Assembly: GCA_023488455.1 (NCBI GenBank)
Contig: JAMDDV010000010.1
Coordinates: forward strand, 62,001 to 126,000
Direction of reading: 5' to 3'
Source of the DNA: Actinomycetota bacterium
Lineage (GTDB): Bacteria; Actinomycetota; Humimicrobiia; Hakubellales; JAMDDV01
Length of the DNA stretch: 64,000 bases
Shown piece after piece: positions 53,603 to 61,154 of the stretch (within the stretch, counting starts at the first letter, position 1; each line of letters begins with the position of its first letter). The translations under genes were made by a program, and so were the position numbers. The notes beneath the pieces were generated by a model. It searched no databases and was not told the origin of the DNA. It was given only the letters and a program-made list of their open reading frames with translations.

Positions 53603-54568
53603 TTGAGCAGGATAAACAAAGGATCACAGGTCTCGATAATATTCATAATTTTTCTAATTGGAGTTACTGTTTTTGGCAGTTGCTTAAATATAAAAATTGG
53701 TACTGATAAAACGATCGAAAATAAGTCCGTTAATACTGAAACTGGCTCCGTAAATGATGCCTCAACTTCATTTGAAATAGTAGAGGAAACAGAACAGGTA
53801 GCAAAGTTATCTGAATCGTATCCTGCAATTGCCATTGATGAATCGGGCATGAAATGGATGAAGGAGACGGATCATTACATTTATTACTATAATGAAACTC
53901 CAGAGGACTTTATAGATCGTTATATATCCATAGCAGAGAGCGGCTATTTGGGGATAGAGGGGATTTTCGGGGAACCAACCTCAAAGATTAAAATTTATAT
54001 TGCTGAGACGGTGGAAGAGTTTAAGACTGTCTCCAATGGGGTGGTGCCGCCTGACTTCGACGGCTCACAGGCTGTAGGCCAGTCAATTGACGGTGTAGTA
54101 CATGTTTATAAACCAGCAGAATTCAAACCAGGCAACTCATATGAAATCGGGCTGCTTCATGAAATTGGCCATGCAGTTTATTTCCAGCTCTATCCTAACG
54201 CAGCTAAAAAGAATGATTGGTTGAACGAAGGACTAGCTGATAAGTCAATTACTGGATTGGAGATAGATTTGTATAAACTGAGCAGCCCGGAACTCAAAGA
54301 GGCAATTGAAAGTGGTAAATTCATAAATTTAGTGGATCTGGAGAAAATTAGTAAAAGAACTGCGAACAGTGAAGGTGAAATAAACTTTATTGAATACATC
54401 TCGCTTGTTAATTTTATTGCTCTTGAATTCGGATTTGACAAGCTGCAGATAATGCTCAGCAAATACGACCAGGGGGATGATCTGGTAACTGCAATTGAGG
54501 CAGGTACAGGATTAGACTCCAATGAATTTGAATCGAAGTGGCTTACCGATATTAAGTCCACGAATTAG
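53603..54568 (+). CDS. lipoprotein metallopeptidase, peptidase-MA-like
   Basis: 321 aa, TTG start. A signal peptide with VFGSC is a lipobox. A Ser/Thr/Glu-rich linker follows, and then a gluzincin domain: HEIGHAVYFQ (HExxH) with the downstream Glu in DWLNEGLADKSI. Family peptidase-MA-like proteins are secreted; substrates are unknown. It lies alone before the tRNA-Ser gene. Confidence 0.75.
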   Translation: MSRINKGSQVSIIFIIFLIGVTVFGSCLNIKIGTDKTIENKSVNTETGSVNDASTSFEIVEETEQVAKLSESYPAIAIDESGMKWMKETDHYIYYYNETPEDFIDRYISIAESGYLGIEGIFGEPTSKIKIYIAETVEEFKTVSNGVVPPDFDGSQAVGQSIDGVVHVYKPAEFKPGNSYEIGLLHEIGHAVYFQLYPNAAKKNDWLNEGLADKSITGLEIDLYKLSSPELKEAIESGKFINLVDLEKISKRTANSEGEINFIEYISLVNFIALEFGFDKLQIMLSKYDQGDDLVTAIEAGTGLDSNEFESKWLTDIKSTN

Positions 54569-54607
54569 ATATTTCCTGTGATAAACTATTATATGCATTT
54601 ATCGACC

Positions 54608-54703
54608 GGAGAGATGGCCGAGCTGGTTGAAGGCGCTCGCCTGCTAAGCGAGTGTACGAGTTTTTAGCTTGTACCGAGGGTTCGAATCCCTCTCTCTCCG
54701 CCA
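54608..54703 (+). tRNA. tRNA-Ser (anticodon GCT)
   Basis: The acceptor GGAGAGA/TCTCTCC pairs fully. The anticodon arm is CTCGC-CTGCTAA-GCGAG, with a long variable arm, a T-arm AGGGTTCGAATCCCT and an encoded CCA. Such tRNA genes are common integration sites; the next gene encodes a GIY-YIG/homing-type nuclease. Confidence 0.96.
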
Positions 54704-54719
54704 GTTGGTAAAGAGGTCT

Positions 54720-54747
54720 CTGGTTCGCCCTATTCAGGGTTCACCAG
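54720..54747 (+). terminator. stem-loop after tRNA-Ser
   Basis: CTGGT...CCCT and AGGG...ACCAG pair around ATTC, followed by CTAATTTTAG. It may end the tRNA transcript; the T-run is weak. The 150 bp after it (54748-54895) hold nothing recognisable. Confidence 0.4.
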
Positions 54748-54895
54748 CTAATTTTAGGCATAAATTGAATTTTTAGTTTAAGTGTTGTAAGGCAAAACTT
54801 GAAAATGGGTGTGGTTAATCAGCCATGCGTTCAAGTTATGGTGAAGATCGCAAAAACTTTGTTTGTTTCGATTACGGGATTATTTAGATATAAAT

Positions 54896-55630
54896 ATGAG
54901 TGATTTTACTAGACAGTATATACTTGACGAAATCCGCCGAACTACAAGAGAGAATTGCGGGAAACCTTTAGGCACCAAAAGATTTGCAGATGAAGTGGGA
55001 ATAAAACCTTATGATTGGAAAAAGCATTGGGCTCGGTTTGGAGATGCGCTAAAAGAAGCTGGGTTTAAACCGAATACACTAACTCCGGCATACGATGATG
55101 ATTTTTTAATTAAAAAATTTATTGGTCTCATACGTAAACTCGGCAAATTTCCTGTATATGATGAATTAAGATTGGAAAGAACAAATGACCCCAAATTCCC
55201 TGGCAGTAGAAGTTTTTTTGAAACTAAGGAACAAAAGAGAGAACTTGCTACAAAAATAATTGAATGGTGTGAAGGAAAAAATAATTATGATGATATTATT
55301 GACTTATGTAAACCTGTTCTTATAGATTTTAGCGTAAAAGAAGACTTTGACGATACTGATACATCCATAGAGTTAGGTGAGGTCTATCTATACAAATCAG
55401 GCCGTTATTATAAGATTGGTAAAACTAACGATCCTGTAAGACGCGGGAAAGAGATTAGGATTCAATTGCCCGAAAGAACTGACTTAATTCACTCCTTTAA
55501 AACTGATGATCCAAGTGGGATTGAAGCATACTGGCATAAGCGATTTGAGGCAAAGAGAATGCAAGGAGAGTGGTTTAAATTAAGCTCTGACGATGTAAAA
55601 GCATTTAAGCGACGACGCAAGTTTATGTGA
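54896..55630 (+). CDS. GIY-YIG/MUG113-type nuclease with homing-endonuclease-like repeats
   Basis: ~244 aa from ATG 54896. Residues ~1-115 contain two copies of the HNH-associated homing repeat (GTKRFADEVGIKPYDWKKHW and FIGLIRKLGKFPVYDELRLE). The C-terminal ~85 residues (GEVYLYKSGRYYKIGKTNDP, RRGKEIRIQ, EAYWHKRFEAKRMQGEWFKL) are a T5orf172/MUG113 GIY-YIG domain with Tyr, Arg and Glu at expected places. It lies ~190 bp after a tRNA gene. It may be a free homing endonuclease; no intron is visible. Confidence 0.75.
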   Translation: MSDFTRQYILDEIRRTTRENCGKPLGTKRFADEVGIKPYDWKKHWARFGDALKEAGFKPNTLTPAYDDDFLIKKFIGLIRKLGKFPVYDELRLERTNDPKFPGSRSFFETKEQKRELATKIIEWCEGKNNYDDIIDLCKPVLIDFSVKEDFDDTDTSIELGEVYLYKSGRYYKIGKTNDPVRRGKEIRIQLPERTDLIHSFKTDDPSGIEAYWHKRFEAKRMQGEWFKLSSDDVKAFKRRRKFM

Positions 55631-55800
55631 ATTCCGATTTAAAAGAAGAGAATTTACTCCCTAACCAATCGAAGATTTGTGAAATGATCAGATCAAATAA
55701 TTTTATAATTGGGAAAATGCTTCCTAACACAAATGAGAAGGTCCATTGATTTTAACTGGAATGACGTGGTGTTAATTTTGGGGTCTGGAGTTAGAGAATG

Positions 55801-56244
55801 TTAGGATTTGGATTCGATTATTTTTTTTATTTTTTCCAGATTTAAGAAATCTTTTGGAGTTAGAACATTTATATCTAAATCTTTATAGTCGGAAATATTT
55901 CTTGTTATTAAGTTATTTATATTGTTATTTAATGCAATAAAGTATTGAACGCCATCCTCAAAGTCCATAATATTCGAGTTTAATGATTCTCCTATCTCCT
56001 TATCTGTAAATGGTAAAACATTCAAGATAGACCTCAGTTTTGAAATTGTTTTTAAAGCGATTTTTTTATCTCTATTACTGTTAATAATATAGTAACAATT
56101 TGCTATTATTAGAGATGATGTAAAACCTGAGAAATAGTTTCTTTCAATTAGAGATAGTACCTTTTGGGAATCAGAGAAAAAGGGTTCTCTTTTAAAAACT
56201 ATATCCAGGATAATATCAGTGTCAATAAATAATCTTTCTGTCAT
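55801..56244 (-). CDS. PIN-domain toxin (VapC-like)
   Basis: 147 aa. The start RLFIDTDIILDIVFKREPFF has Asp8/Asp10. VLPFTDKEIGESLNS and MDFEDGVQYFIALNN carry the other acidic residues, followed by LITRNISDYKD. It is intact. Its start overlaps the antitoxin gene by 4 bp, the usual VapBC order. Confidence 0.85.
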   Translation of the reverse strand: MTERLFIDTDIILDIVFKREPFFSDSQKVLSLIERNYFSGFTSSLIIANCYYIINSNRDKKIALKTISKLRSILNVLPFTDKEIGESLNSNIMDFEDGVQYFIALNNNINNLITRNISDYKDLDINVLTPKDFLNLEKIKKIIESKS

Positions 56245-56483
56245 ACATATCTTTTAGTTAGAGCTTCTTCTAAGAGCTCCTTATCAGATTTTGTTGTAGT
56301 AAATCTAGCTATTCCTGATAATTCTTTGGTTATTGGTGGTATTTTATTATTGTTGATTCCAGAGGATAGAGTTTTGAAATAGAGCTCAACTATACCCGAT
56401 AAGCTTATGTTATTTTTTTTAGCATATACCTTTGCAGCTTCAATTATTTTGTCATCTAAGGTTAACGTTAATTTTTTTACCAT
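56241..56483 (-). CDS. antitoxin of the VapBC module (ribbon-helix-helix, DUF6364-like)
   Basis: 80 aa. KKLTLTLDDKIIEAAKVYAK followed by KNNISLSGIVELYFKTL is a ribbon-helix-helix DNA-binding start. The C-terminus (ELSGIARFTTTKSDKELLEE) would block the toxin. I chose ATG 56483, preceded by GGAGAT; an ATG four codons earlier is possible. The large palindrome upstream is its likely operator. Confidence 0.8.
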   Translation of the reverse strand: MVKKLTLTLDDKIIEAAKVYAKKNNISLSGIVELYFKTLSSGINNNKIPPITKELSGIARFTTTKSDKELLEEALTKRYV

Positions 56484-56504
56484 ATTAATCTCCATTACAT
56501 CCTT

Positions 56505-56543
56505 ACACGTATTAATATAGTATTAATCACACGTGTTTGTCAA
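56505..56543 (-). promoter_or_regulatory. promoter and palindromic operator of the vapBC module
   Basis: On the minus strand TTGACA (56543-56538) and TATATT (56519-56514) are 18 bp apart. The inverted repeat ATTAATA-TAG-TATTAAT (56511-56527), flanked by ACACGT and ACGTGT, covers the spacer and the -10. An RHH antitoxin bound here would block the promoter, the standard autoregulation of such modules. Confidence 0.72.
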
Positions 56544-56681
56544 TTTTTTTAAGTAGTTGCGCAGATAATATATTTGTAGAAAAATTATTGGATTACTACA
56601 TTCTGAATGAAGCTGTACATGCTTGAGGCTTAGCTATTTCAAGTGTAAAATTGGCAACCGTATATATGGCGGAGGTGTACA

Positions 56682-57131
56682 GTGAAGGTTTTAGTAGTAT
56701 ATGACTCGGTCTATGGGAATACGGAGAAAATCGCCAAAGCTGTCGGCGGCGCTATTACTGGTGATATTAAGGTGCTTCGTGTAGGTGAAGTGAGTCCTTC
56801 TGAATTAAAAACGGTTGACCTTTTAATTATTGGCTCTCCAACCCAGGGAGGCAAGCCGACGCCGGCGATTCAAGACTTTCTTAGTAAAATCTCTGAGTCT
56901 TCTCTTCAAGATATCAACGTGGCTGCATTCGATACAAGGATCCCTACGAAATTTGTCGGGATCTTTGGTTATGCCGCGGGACGCATTGCTAACAGTCTAA
57001 AGGAAAAGGGCGTTACTCTGGTATTACCTCCGGAAGGCTTCTTCGTTAAAAACACTCAGGGTCCACTGAGAGATGGAGAACTGGAGCGAGCTGCCGGTTG
57101 GGCTAAGGGGATTGTAGAAAGCAAAAAGTAA
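56682..57131 (+). CDS. flavodoxin family protein
   Basis: 149 aa, GTG start with GGAGG upstream. The FMN loop VYDSVYGNTEKIAKAV is followed by LIIGSPTQGGKPTPAI, AAFDTRIPTKFVGIFGYAAG and the C-terminal FFVKNTQGPLRDGELERAAG. Such short flavodoxins carry electrons; partner unknown. A decayed relative lies at 61155. AlkD follows. Confidence 0.9.
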   Translation: MKVLVVYDSVYGNTEKIAKAVGGAITGDIKVLRVGEVSPSELKTVDLLIIGSPTQGGKPTPAIQDFLSKISESSLQDINVAAFDTRIPTKFVGIFGYAAGRIANSLKEKGVTLVLPPEGFFVKNTQGPLRDGELERAAGWAKGIVESKK

Positions 57132-57156
57132 TTTTGTAGTGTGCAAGATTAAAAAT

Positions 57157-57861
57157 ATGAGTGATATTATCCAAAAGATAAGAAACGACCTGAAAGAACA
57201 AGCTGATAGTGAAACTAAAAGCAGCTTTCAAAGGTCCTTTAAAGAAGAAGTCAAATATCATGGAGTGAAGTCGGCAACAGTTGTAGAAATCGCCAAAAAG
57301 TACTTTTCTCAAGTTAAGGAGTTGGCTAAAGAAGAATTGTTCAGCCTTTGCGAGGAACTGTTCATATCCGGTTATGGCGAGGAGTCATGGATTGCTGCTA
57401 ACTGGTTGTACTGGTATGAAGATTATGCTGAGAGCGATTTTAAGGTCTATGAACAATGGATAGATAAATACATCGATGATTGGGCTAAGTGCGATACTCT
57501 GTGCAATCATACCGTAGGTGCATTTATCGAAAAATATCCCGAATATGTTGAAGAATTGAAAAGATGGGCTAAATCAAGAAACCGCTGGTTAAAGAGAGCC
57601 TCAGCAGTATCTCTTATTCTTCCTGCTAGACGAGGTGAGTTTTTACCTGACATATTGGAGATCGCAGACATCCTGTTGAACGATCAGGATGATATGGTGC
57701 AGAAGGGATATGGTTGGATGCTTAAAGAAGCAAGCAGAATGCACCAGAAAGAGGTTTTTGAATACGTGTTAAAACATAAAAACTATATGCCTCGCACTGC
57801 GCTTCGGTATGCAATTGAGAAAATGCCTGCTGAATTAAAAAAAGAAGCAATGAAAAAATGA
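57157..57861 (+). CDS. DNA alkylation repair protein (AlkD-like)
   Basis: ~234 aa from ATG 57157; a GTG at 57139 is possible. HEAT-like helical repeats with FKEEVKYHGVKSATVVEIAK, YGEESWIAANWLYWYEDYA, IDDWAKCDTLCNHTVGAFIE and RNRWLKRASAVSLILPAR match AlkD/AlkC, which excises alkylated bases. Trp/Asp residues that recognise the damage are in WAKCD and RWLKRAS. It lies close after the flavodoxin. Confidence 0.88.
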   Translation: MSDIIQKIRNDLKEQADSETKSSFQRSFKEEVKYHGVKSATVVEIAKKYFSQVKELAKEELFSLCEELFISGYGEESWIAANWLYWYEDYAESDFKVYEQWIDKYIDDWAKCDTLCNHTVGAFIEKYPEYVEELKRWAKSRNRWLKRASAVSLILPARRGEFLPDILEIADILLNDQDDMVQKGYGWMLKEASRMHQKEVFEYVLKHKNYMPRTALRYAIEKMPAELKKEAMKK

Positions 57862-57873
57862 AGTCAAAGAATT

Positions 57874-57902
57874 GCTAGCTATCCCAGAGCTGGCTTCTTT
57901 TG
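57874..57902 (+). terminator. terminator after alkD
   Basis: GCTAGCT and AGCTGGC pair (one G-T) with a 7-base loop, followed by TTCTTTT. It is well placed 13 bp after the stop codon. Confidence 0.65.
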
Positions 57903-57934
57903 GGGAATGTTATTCATGATAAAATGATTTAAAA

Positions 57935-58288
57935 ATGAAAATAGTAAAGGAAGCAATTACAATTAGAGAGTTAAAGGATATGGCACTTAATATGTTTGGC
58001 AATATTGTTAAGGTAGTAATTGATATAGAAAAAGAAATAATGGCTATTGACGGAGAATTGCATGCTGATGAGGAAGTGCTTCTATTAGATAATGGATCTA
58101 AACAGGAAAACCTCTGGGGCATTAATATTTATCCTGATTTAGACAAAAAAGACAGAATTGAATTTGATTCAGTGATAAATTTAAGACCCCGCCAGGGTAA
58201 CAGAACAAGAAGTGTTGATGACCCCAAAATTCGCAGTAAGATTATCGAAATAATAAACAAATTAATTAAAGATGAATATCCAACATAG
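57935..58288 (+). CDS. DUF5674 family protein
   Basis: 117 aa. IRELKDMALNMFGNIVKVVI, MAIDGELHADEEVLLL and GINIYPDLDKKDRIEFDSVI, NLRPRQGNRTRSVDDP match DUF5674, of unknown function. It overlaps the next small gene by 17 bp; the two appear together elsewhere (from memory). Confidence 0.75.
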   Translation: MKIVKEAITIRELKDMALNMFGNIVKVVIDIEKEIMAIDGELHADEEVLLLDNGSKQENLWGINIYPDLDKKDRIEFDSVINLRPRQGNRTRSVDDPKIRSKIIEIINKLIKDEYPT

Positions 58289-58607
58289 GGAACTTCAAAA
58301 AAGATGGCAAAAATTAAGTTTCTTTGAACAAATGGCAAATGTCGGCAGCGAAGTAGAGAGGGCATTAAACTGGCAGGAGAAAGGAAATAGAGAGTATTCA
58401 ATCCTTGCTTTCGAGAGAGCTTTGGAATTATTAGATTTTACCACAGAAGGGATAAAAGAAGTGCACAGACTTAAAGAGCTAAAACGAGTTAGAGAAGCAT
58501 TAGTAGATTATTTCACCCAGTTTAATTATTATGGATCAAGCGCACAGTTATGGCATAACTATTTTTATGCCTTTAATTATGCTGCAAGATTGGGAGCTAA
58601 ACAATAG
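58272..58607 (+). CDS. small helical protein of unknown function, partner of DUF5674
   Basis: 111 aa. LSFFEQMANVGSEVERALNW, EYSILAFERALELLDFT and ELKRVREALVDYFTQFNYYG form a helical protein; the last part has a YxxYF-rich end. I recall similar proteins of unknown function in uncultured bacteria, often near nucleotidyltransferases or DUF5674, but cannot name a family. Translation is coupled to the upstream gene. Confidence 0.6.
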   Translation: MNIQHRELQKRWQKLSFFEQMANVGSEVERALNWQEKGNREYSILAFERALELLDFTTEGIKEVHRLKELKRVREALVDYFTQFNYYGSSAQLWHNYFYAFNYAARLGAKQ

Positions 58608-58631
58608 GCTCACCTCGGACGTTCCACCAGA

Positions 58632-58650
58632 GGTATAAATGTCTTATACC
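58632..58650. promoter_or_regulatory. inverted repeat, HipB-type operator candidate 1
   Basis: GGTATAA, 5 bases, TTATACC. The same half-sites recur in the next two elements, all upstream of the HipB-like regulator. Confidence 0.5.
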
Positions 58651-58697
58651 CTAAATGGTGTAAATTTTAAATAATTTCTCCTAAATTAAACCCTAAA

Positions 58698-58724
58698 GGG
58701 TATATTTTAATATATGATATACCC
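58698..58724. promoter_or_regulatory. inverted repeat, HipB-type operator candidate 2
   Basis: GGGTATA (58698-58704) and TATACCC (58718-58724) with a 13-base spacer, resembling the half-sites of the other two elements. Confidence 0.4.
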
Positions 58725-58750
58725 ATTAAGATATAATTTGCAAATAACTA

Positions 58751-58780
58751 TTGACTATTTATACCTTATAAGGTATAAAT
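58751..58780 (+). promoter_or_regulatory. promoter overlapped by a 24-bp perfect palindrome before the HipB-like gene
   Basis: The -35 is TTGACT (58751-58756) and the -10 is TATAAA (58774-58779), 17 bp apart. A perfect palindrome from 58757 to 58780 (half-site ATTTATACCTTA) fills the spacer and covers the -10. This strongly suggests repression by the downstream HTH protein. Confidence 0.75.
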
Positions 58781-58787
58781 AATTTGT

Positions 58788-59000
58788 ATGAAAAAAGAAA
58801 AAAATATCATTAGTGATTTTATAAAAAATGAAAGAAAAGCAATTGGGCTCACTCAAAAAGAGCTTGCTCTTAAAGCTGGGGTCGGTCTTAGATTTATCAG
58901 AGATGTTGAGCAGGGGAAGACATCTTTACGAACAGACACTTTGAATAAAGTTTTGAAATTGTTCGGCAAAGTTCTTGGTCCAGTCGATATGCCCCGATAA
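58788..59000 (+). CDS. HipB-like HTH regulator
   Basis: 70 aa XRE domain: RKAIGLTQKELALKAGVGLR, FIRDVEQGKTSLRTDTLNKV and LKLFGKVLGP. This sequence type, ending LFGxxLGPVxxP, is typical of HipB, the DNA-binding antitoxin of the HipA kinase toxin. No HipA gene follows: the next ~390 bp hold only two short frames. It is preceded by three related palindromes. Confidence 0.78.
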   Translation: MKKEKNIISDFIKNERKAIGLTQKELALKAGVGLRFIRDVEQGKTSLRTDTLNKVLKLFGKVLGPVDMPR

Positions 59001-59061
59001 TATATTTTGGAGAAATATTATTTGATCATTGTATTCTGAATGATGATAACAAAGGAAGAAA

Positions 59062-59184
59062 ATGACAGATGGCGCTTTGGTTTATTACAGGAAAATAAGA
59101 ATGATTGATGAAGGTATAAGTGGTTTTACGAGAATATGGCAGTTAAGGGACATAATTTTAGAAAGATATAAAAGTCTTGAATGA
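59062..59184 (+). other. short open frame (40 codons) where a HipA gene would be expected
   Basis: Contains GALVYYRKIRMIDEGISGFT and RIWQLRDIILERYKS. I cannot match it to HipA or any other family with confidence; it may be non-coding or a remnant. The 59001-59389 interval contains only this and the next frame. Confidence 0.2.
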
Positions 59185-59191
59185 GGAATAC

Positions 59192-59347
59192 ATGGAGAGA
59201 GAATTTAAGAGTTCTATTAAATCGTATAATTATTTTATAGAGTGTGAACTTGAAGCTGCCTTGATTGAATCAAAGAGAGATATCGAGAATGGTAAATTCA
59301 TTGAAGAATCAGTTGAAGAACACATAGAAAGAGTAACCAGCAACTAA
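59192..59347 (+). CDS. short antitoxin-like frame (51 codons)
   Basis: EAALIESKRDIENGKFIEES followed by VEEHIERVTS resembles the C-terminal part of RelB/StbD-type antitoxins (RDIExGxFIxxExVxxxI). No toxin gene is adjacent. It could be a small real gene or a remnant. Confidence 0.35.
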   Translation: MEREFKSSIKSYNYFIECELEAALIESKRDIENGKFIEESVEEHIERVTSN

Positions 59348-59389
59348 TGAAATTGTACCTGACTAATTGAAAAAGTAGGAGAAAAATTT

Positions 59390-60001
59390 ATGGAAAAGAT
59401 AGATTTCAAAAAAGAATTAAAACACTTATATAATCCTTCTGCAAAAGAAGTTGAAATTGTTGATGTCCCTGATATGAATTTTCTTATGATTGATGGTGTT
59501 GGCGATCCGAACATCTCTCAAGATTATAAAGATGCAGTTGAAGCATTATTTGCTCTGTCCTATAGCTTTAAATTTATGATAAAAAAAGGTAAGACAGCAA
59601 TAGATTACGTGGTTATGCCTCTTGAAGGTCTTTGGTGGGCTGATGATATGGCTATATTTAATGTGGAGAACAAAGGTATATGGAAATGGACATCAATGAT
59701 CATGCAGCCGGAATATGTTACAAAAGATATGTTCGATAGAGCTCTTGAACAGGTTGCGAAAAAGAAAAATCCCGCGGCTCTTTCCAGAGTAAGATTTGAA
59801 AATTTCCATGAAGGTTTATCTGTTCAAATAATGCATATAGGCCCTTATTCTGCTGAGGCTCCTACCATTGATAAAATCCGTGACTTTATTAAAGAGAAAG
59901 GGTATAAGCTGAATGGGAAGCATCATGAGATATATTTGAGTGATCCTCGCAAGACGGCACCCGAAAAAATGAAGACCGTTATAAGGCAGGCAGTTTGTTA
60001 A
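59390..60001 (+). CDS. GyrI-like small-molecule-binding domain protein
   Basis: 203 aa. FKKELKHLYNPSAKEVEIVD, PDMNFLMIDGVGDPN, MPLEGLWWADD, VRFENFHEGLSVQIMHIGPY and YKLNGKHHEIYLSDPRKTAP match the GyrI-like family of stand-alone effector-binding proteins. The family binds small hydrophobic molecules or hydrolyses them; function here unknown. A good Shine-Dalgarno sequence (AGGAG) precedes the ATG. Confidence 0.85.
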   Translation: MEKIDFKKELKHLYNPSAKEVEIVDVPDMNFLMIDGVGDPNISQDYKDAVEALFALSYSFKFMIKKGKTAIDYVVMPLEGLWWADDMAIFNVENKGIWKWTSMIMQPEYVTKDMFDRALEQVAKKKNPAALSRVRFENFHEGLSVQIMHIGPYSAEAPTIDKIRDFIKEKGYKLNGKHHEIYLSDPRKTAPEKMKTVIRQAVC

Positions 60002-60063
60002 GAGATAGGACCATTTGGCTCAAGTTTTTTTAACTTTTACTGCATGTTGCCATAATTATATAT

Positions 60064-60858
60064 GTGGATAATTTAAGAAAATATGGCGATAAGCCCTTTA
60101 ATGTAGCTGTTGTCCATGGAGGTCCGGGTGTATCCGGAGAAATGGCACCGGTGGCAAGGGAGCTCTGCATTAATAGTGGCGTTCTGGAACCACTTCAGAC
60201 AGCAATATCTCTTGGTGGACAGGTTGAAGAGCTAAAGGCTGTCATAGAAAATCACGGCGACGTTCCCGTAACACTGATAGGTCATTCCTGGGGAGTGTGG
60301 CTTATTTTTATTCTTGCATCTCAAAATACTTCATTAGTGAAAAAACTGATACTCGTTGGAAGCGGTCCCTTCGAGGAGAAGTATGCAATAAATATTATGG
60401 AAACTCGGTTAAACCGTCTTGATGAGAAAGACAGATCAGAAGCTCAAGTACTGATGAAAAACTTGAAGGATTCAGCAATTGAAGATAAAAATGTAGTTAT
60501 GACCAGGCTTGGGAAGTTGATTTCCAAAGCTGATTCTTATTATCCTTTGCCAGATGACAGCGAGCCGCTTGAGTGCCAATACCAAATTTATCAAAATGTG
60601 TGGCAAGAAGCTGATGGGCTGAGACGTAGCGGCAAACTTTTAAAACTCGGAGAAAAAATCCAATGTCCGGTAATCGCTGTTCATGGCGATTATGATCCGC
60701 ATCCTTTTGAAGGGATCAATATCCCTCTTTCTCAAATTATTAAAGACTTTCGGTTTATTTTGTTAAAGAACTGCGGGCATAAACCCTGGATTGAACGAAG
60801 CGCAAAGGATAGATTTTACGAAGTCCTGAAGGAAGAATTAGGTTATAGTCATTTATAA
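60064..60858 (+). CDS. alpha/beta-hydrolase
   Basis: 264 aa, GTG start. Features: VVHGGPGVSGEMAPVARELC (oxyanion HGGPG as in proline iminopeptidase-like enzymes), TLIGHSWGVWLIFILAS with the nucleophile Ser, VIAVHGDYDPHPFEG with the Asp, and LLKNCGHKPWIERS with the His. Substrate unknown. Its last bases overlap, on the other strand, an arsM remnant. Confidence 0.85.
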   Translation: MDNLRKYGDKPFNVAVVHGGPGVSGEMAPVARELCINSGVLEPLQTAISLGGQVEELKAVIENHGDVPVTLIGHSWGVWLIFILASQNTSLVKKLILVGSGPFEEKYAINIMETRLNRLDEKDRSEAQVLMKNLKDSAIEDKNVVMTRLGKLISKADSYYPLPDDSEPLECQYQIYQNVWQEADGLRRSGKLLKLGEKIQCPVIAVHGDYDPHPFEGINIPLSQIIKDFRFILLKNCGHKPWIERSAKDRFYEVLKEELGYSHL

Positions 60859-60956
60859 CCCTCAACATAGACGCTGACGACATATTCATCGAGGGATTCA
60901 TTCTTCCCCAAACCATCTAAAAATATTGATCCTCTGATAAAACCCACATGTGCCTT
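60849..60956 (-). pseudogene. 3' remnant of a second arsM-like gene
   Basis: The 35-residue frame contains LGKNESLDEYVVSVYVEGYK and then TGA. The intact arsM at the right end of the window ends almost the same way (ENESLDDYVVSVYVNGYK). DNA similarity is high over the last ~45 bp. The rest of the gene is gone: the interval 60957-61154 has no ArsM-like sequence that I can see. It lies on the same strand as the intact copy, 2 kb away. Confidence 0.65.
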
Positions 60957-61154
60957 AGTACTTTCTCAGAATGTAGTTCAATATTATTTCGTATATTATG
61001 CAAATAGAGTATTGTTTTGTGAAAATACTTCGTCTAAAAACGAGTTATATGAAATTCCGAACCCGCCTTTGAAAAAGGTGAAATATTTAAGAGAATATAT
61101 GGGAAAAGGATTCTTAAGATTGCGCGCGAAAAGAGACATAATGGAGATGGCGAA

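Noticed and set aside
54608..54747. attL/attR duplication of the tRNA-Ser(GCT) 3' end
   Set aside because: The sequence after the tRNA has a CACCAG hairpin but no repeat of the tRNA 3' end long enough to be an attachment site.
59062..59184. HipA gene or N-terminal fragment after the HipB-like gene
   Set aside because: The frame has VYYRKI but no further HipA motif; 40 codons are too few to assign.
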